Assembly (NCBI GenBank): GCA_966112795.1 | Contig: CBHWED010000198.1 | Coordinates: forward strand, 1 to 6,352 | Length of the DNA stretch: 6,352 bases | Origin: Croceibacterium_A sp966112795 | GTDB lineage: Bacteria > Pseudomonadota > Alphaproteobacteria > Sphingomonadales > Sphingomonadaceae | Direction of reading: 5' to 3' | Shown here: positions 5,429-6,352 of the stretch, one piece after another | How the letters are laid out: every line of letters starts with the position of its first letter | Numbering within the stretch: the stretch's first letter is position 1 | The notes under the pieces: generated by a model | The model's input: only the letters and a program-made list of their open reading frames with translations | What the model was told of the DNA's origin: nothing | Databases searched by the model: none | Made by a program: the position numbers and the translations under genes

Positions 5429-6352
5429 AGCCCGATCGCGAGCTCGGTCCGGTGCGAGCCGTTCGCGCGGTCCTCGTACGCCAGCGAGGCGCGCAGCGTG
5501 ACGCGCTCCGAGACGTCCCACGACGCGCCGCCGAACAGCGCGACGACTTCGGTCACCACCCCCTCGGAGGTGTCCGGCGCGTCGGACACCCCGGCGAACA
5601 GCCGCCCGCGCTCGCCCGCCAGCACGTCGCCGCGCACGAGCCACCCCGCGCGGTAGTCGCCCCGCTCGTCGAACAGGCTGATCCACCGCGCGGTGAGCCA
5701 GGCCCGCCCGCCCAGCACGTACTGCTCGACGCCGAGGTTGACCGATTGCACGTCGCCGGTCGCGTACCCGGCCGCGCTCGCATCGACGGTGACGATCGTC
5801 GGGTCGCGCCCCCCGGCCGCGCGCACCGCCGCGCCCGCGCGCGCCTGCCACTGCGGCAGGAAGTCGGCCGCGGGCGTACCGCCCAGCGCGACGTAATACG
5901 CCAGGCTGCCGGACTCGCGACGGTCGACGCGCGCCTCGGCGTAAGTGTCGCGGCTGCCGAACCGCTCGGCCCAGTGCACCCCCGCGCCCGCCACGGTCCC
6001 CGAGCGGAACCCGTACGCCGCCCGCGCCGCGACCTCGCTCCAGTCGGGCACCCCCGCGTCGAGATCGCTGTGCGCGGCGTCGAGGTCCACGCTCCACCCG
6101 CGCCGCAGCGTCCGGGCGATCTGCCGGCGCAACGCGAGCGCGTCGGGATAGTCCGGATCGGCCCCGTCGAGCACCCGCTCGGCCCCGGCGAGATCGCCGC
6201 GCCGCTGCGCCACCCGCGCGAGGCCGACGGCCGCGTCGGTATAGCCTGGCGCCAGCGCGAGCGCCCGCCGAAAGCCCGCCTCGGCCTCGTCGAGCCGTCC
6301 CAGCGCGAGCAGCGCCAGCCCGAGCTGCACCTGCACGTCGGCGTTGTCGGGC
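5413..6352 (-). CDS. TPR plus YaiO-like outer-membrane beta-barrel protein, 5' end outside window
   Basis: The last 312 residues of a larger protein; the N-terminus, presumably a signal peptide and more TPRs, lies beyond the window edge. The visible part opens with a clear TPR (residues 3-36 of the visible part, with the LGLALLALGRLDEAEAGFRR pattern) and a second, weaker one (37-70). From about residue 85 to the end comes alternating polar/hydrophobic beta-strand sequence rich in Tyr, Trp and Gly with acidic turns, ending in Phe (GLGTRF). A C-terminal aromatic is the mark of outer-membrane barrels recognised by the BAM complex. The fold and length fit the YaiO family. TPR followed by barrel is also the plan of the exporters PgaA and BcsC. 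With a GT2 synthase in the same operon, export of a polysaccharide across the outer membrane is the likely role (inference). A GTG at 6336 is inside the first TPR and is not the real start. Confidence 0.85.
   Translation of the reverse strand, partial: PDNADVQVQLGLALLALGRLDEAEAGFRRALALAPGYTDAAVGLARVAQRRGDLAGAERVLDGADPDYPDALALRRQIARTLRRGWSVDLDAAHSDLDAGVPDWSEVAARAAYGFRSGTVAGAGVHWAERFGSRDTYAEARVDRRESGSLAYYVALGGTPAADFLPQWQARAGAAVRAAGGRDPTIVTVDASAAGYATGDVQSVNLGVEQYVLGGRAWLTARWISLFDERGDYRAGWLVRGDVLAGERGRLFAGVSDAPDTSEGVVTEVVALFGGASWDVSERVTLRASLAYEDRANGSHRTELAIGLGTRF

Noticed and set aside
5417..6097. An N-terminal extension of the HEAT gene frame up to 6097.
   Set aside because: The extra sequence is Arg/Gly-rich shadow of the TPR-barrel gene, and the TTG overlap at 5416 gives a sensible membrane-anchor N-terminus.
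1..6352. CRISPR arrays, tRNA or rRNA genes, and riboswitches.
   Set aside because: No spaced direct repeats, cloverleaf-like sequences or recognisable riboswitch cores were seen, and no gene-free stretch exceeds about 130 nt.

Overview
The window is GC-rich (about 70% by eye) and tightly packed with genes. It most resembles a sphingomonad alphaproteobacterium. The best clues are the GreA-like protein with its distinctive 30-residue N-terminal extension, the small 'low affinity iron permease' family protein, and the C-terminal tail of the glycosyltransferase, all of which look like sphingomonad versions of their families. This assignment rests on recalled family features, not on a search.

Left part, plus strand (1-2095): the 3' part of one short-chain dehydrogenase/reductase (SDR), a complete second SDR 36 nt downstream (probably one operon), a GC-rich hairpin, and a small GreA/GreB-type RNA polymerase secondary-channel factor whose coiled coil is shortened.

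Middle part, minus strand (2103-2966): a two-helix low affinity iron permease family protein, convergent with the Gre-like gene and only 7 nt from it. Upstream of it lies an 82-codon orphan piece of a phage or gene-transfer-agent (GTA) terminase large subunit, with no portal, protease or capsid gene nearby. Next to the piece is a 132-nt non-coding patch of clearly lower GC. This looks like the scar of a lost or rearranged phage/GTA locus.

Right part, minus strand (2967-6352, transcribed right to left): a three-gene operon. It encodes a TPR plus YaiO-like outer-membrane beta-barrel protein (5' end outside the window), a membrane-anchored HEAT-repeat protein, and a membrane-embedded processive-type family 2 glycosyltransferase. 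Both junctions are 4-nt stop/start overlaps with non-ATG starts (TTGA and GTGA). The set resembles synthase-dependent exopolysaccharide systems, where an inner-membrane GT2 polymerises and a TPR-porin exports. Here, however, a HEAT-repeat protein stands between them, with no PgaB-type deacetylase and no PilZ domain in view. This operon is the best candidate for a poorly described system in the window.
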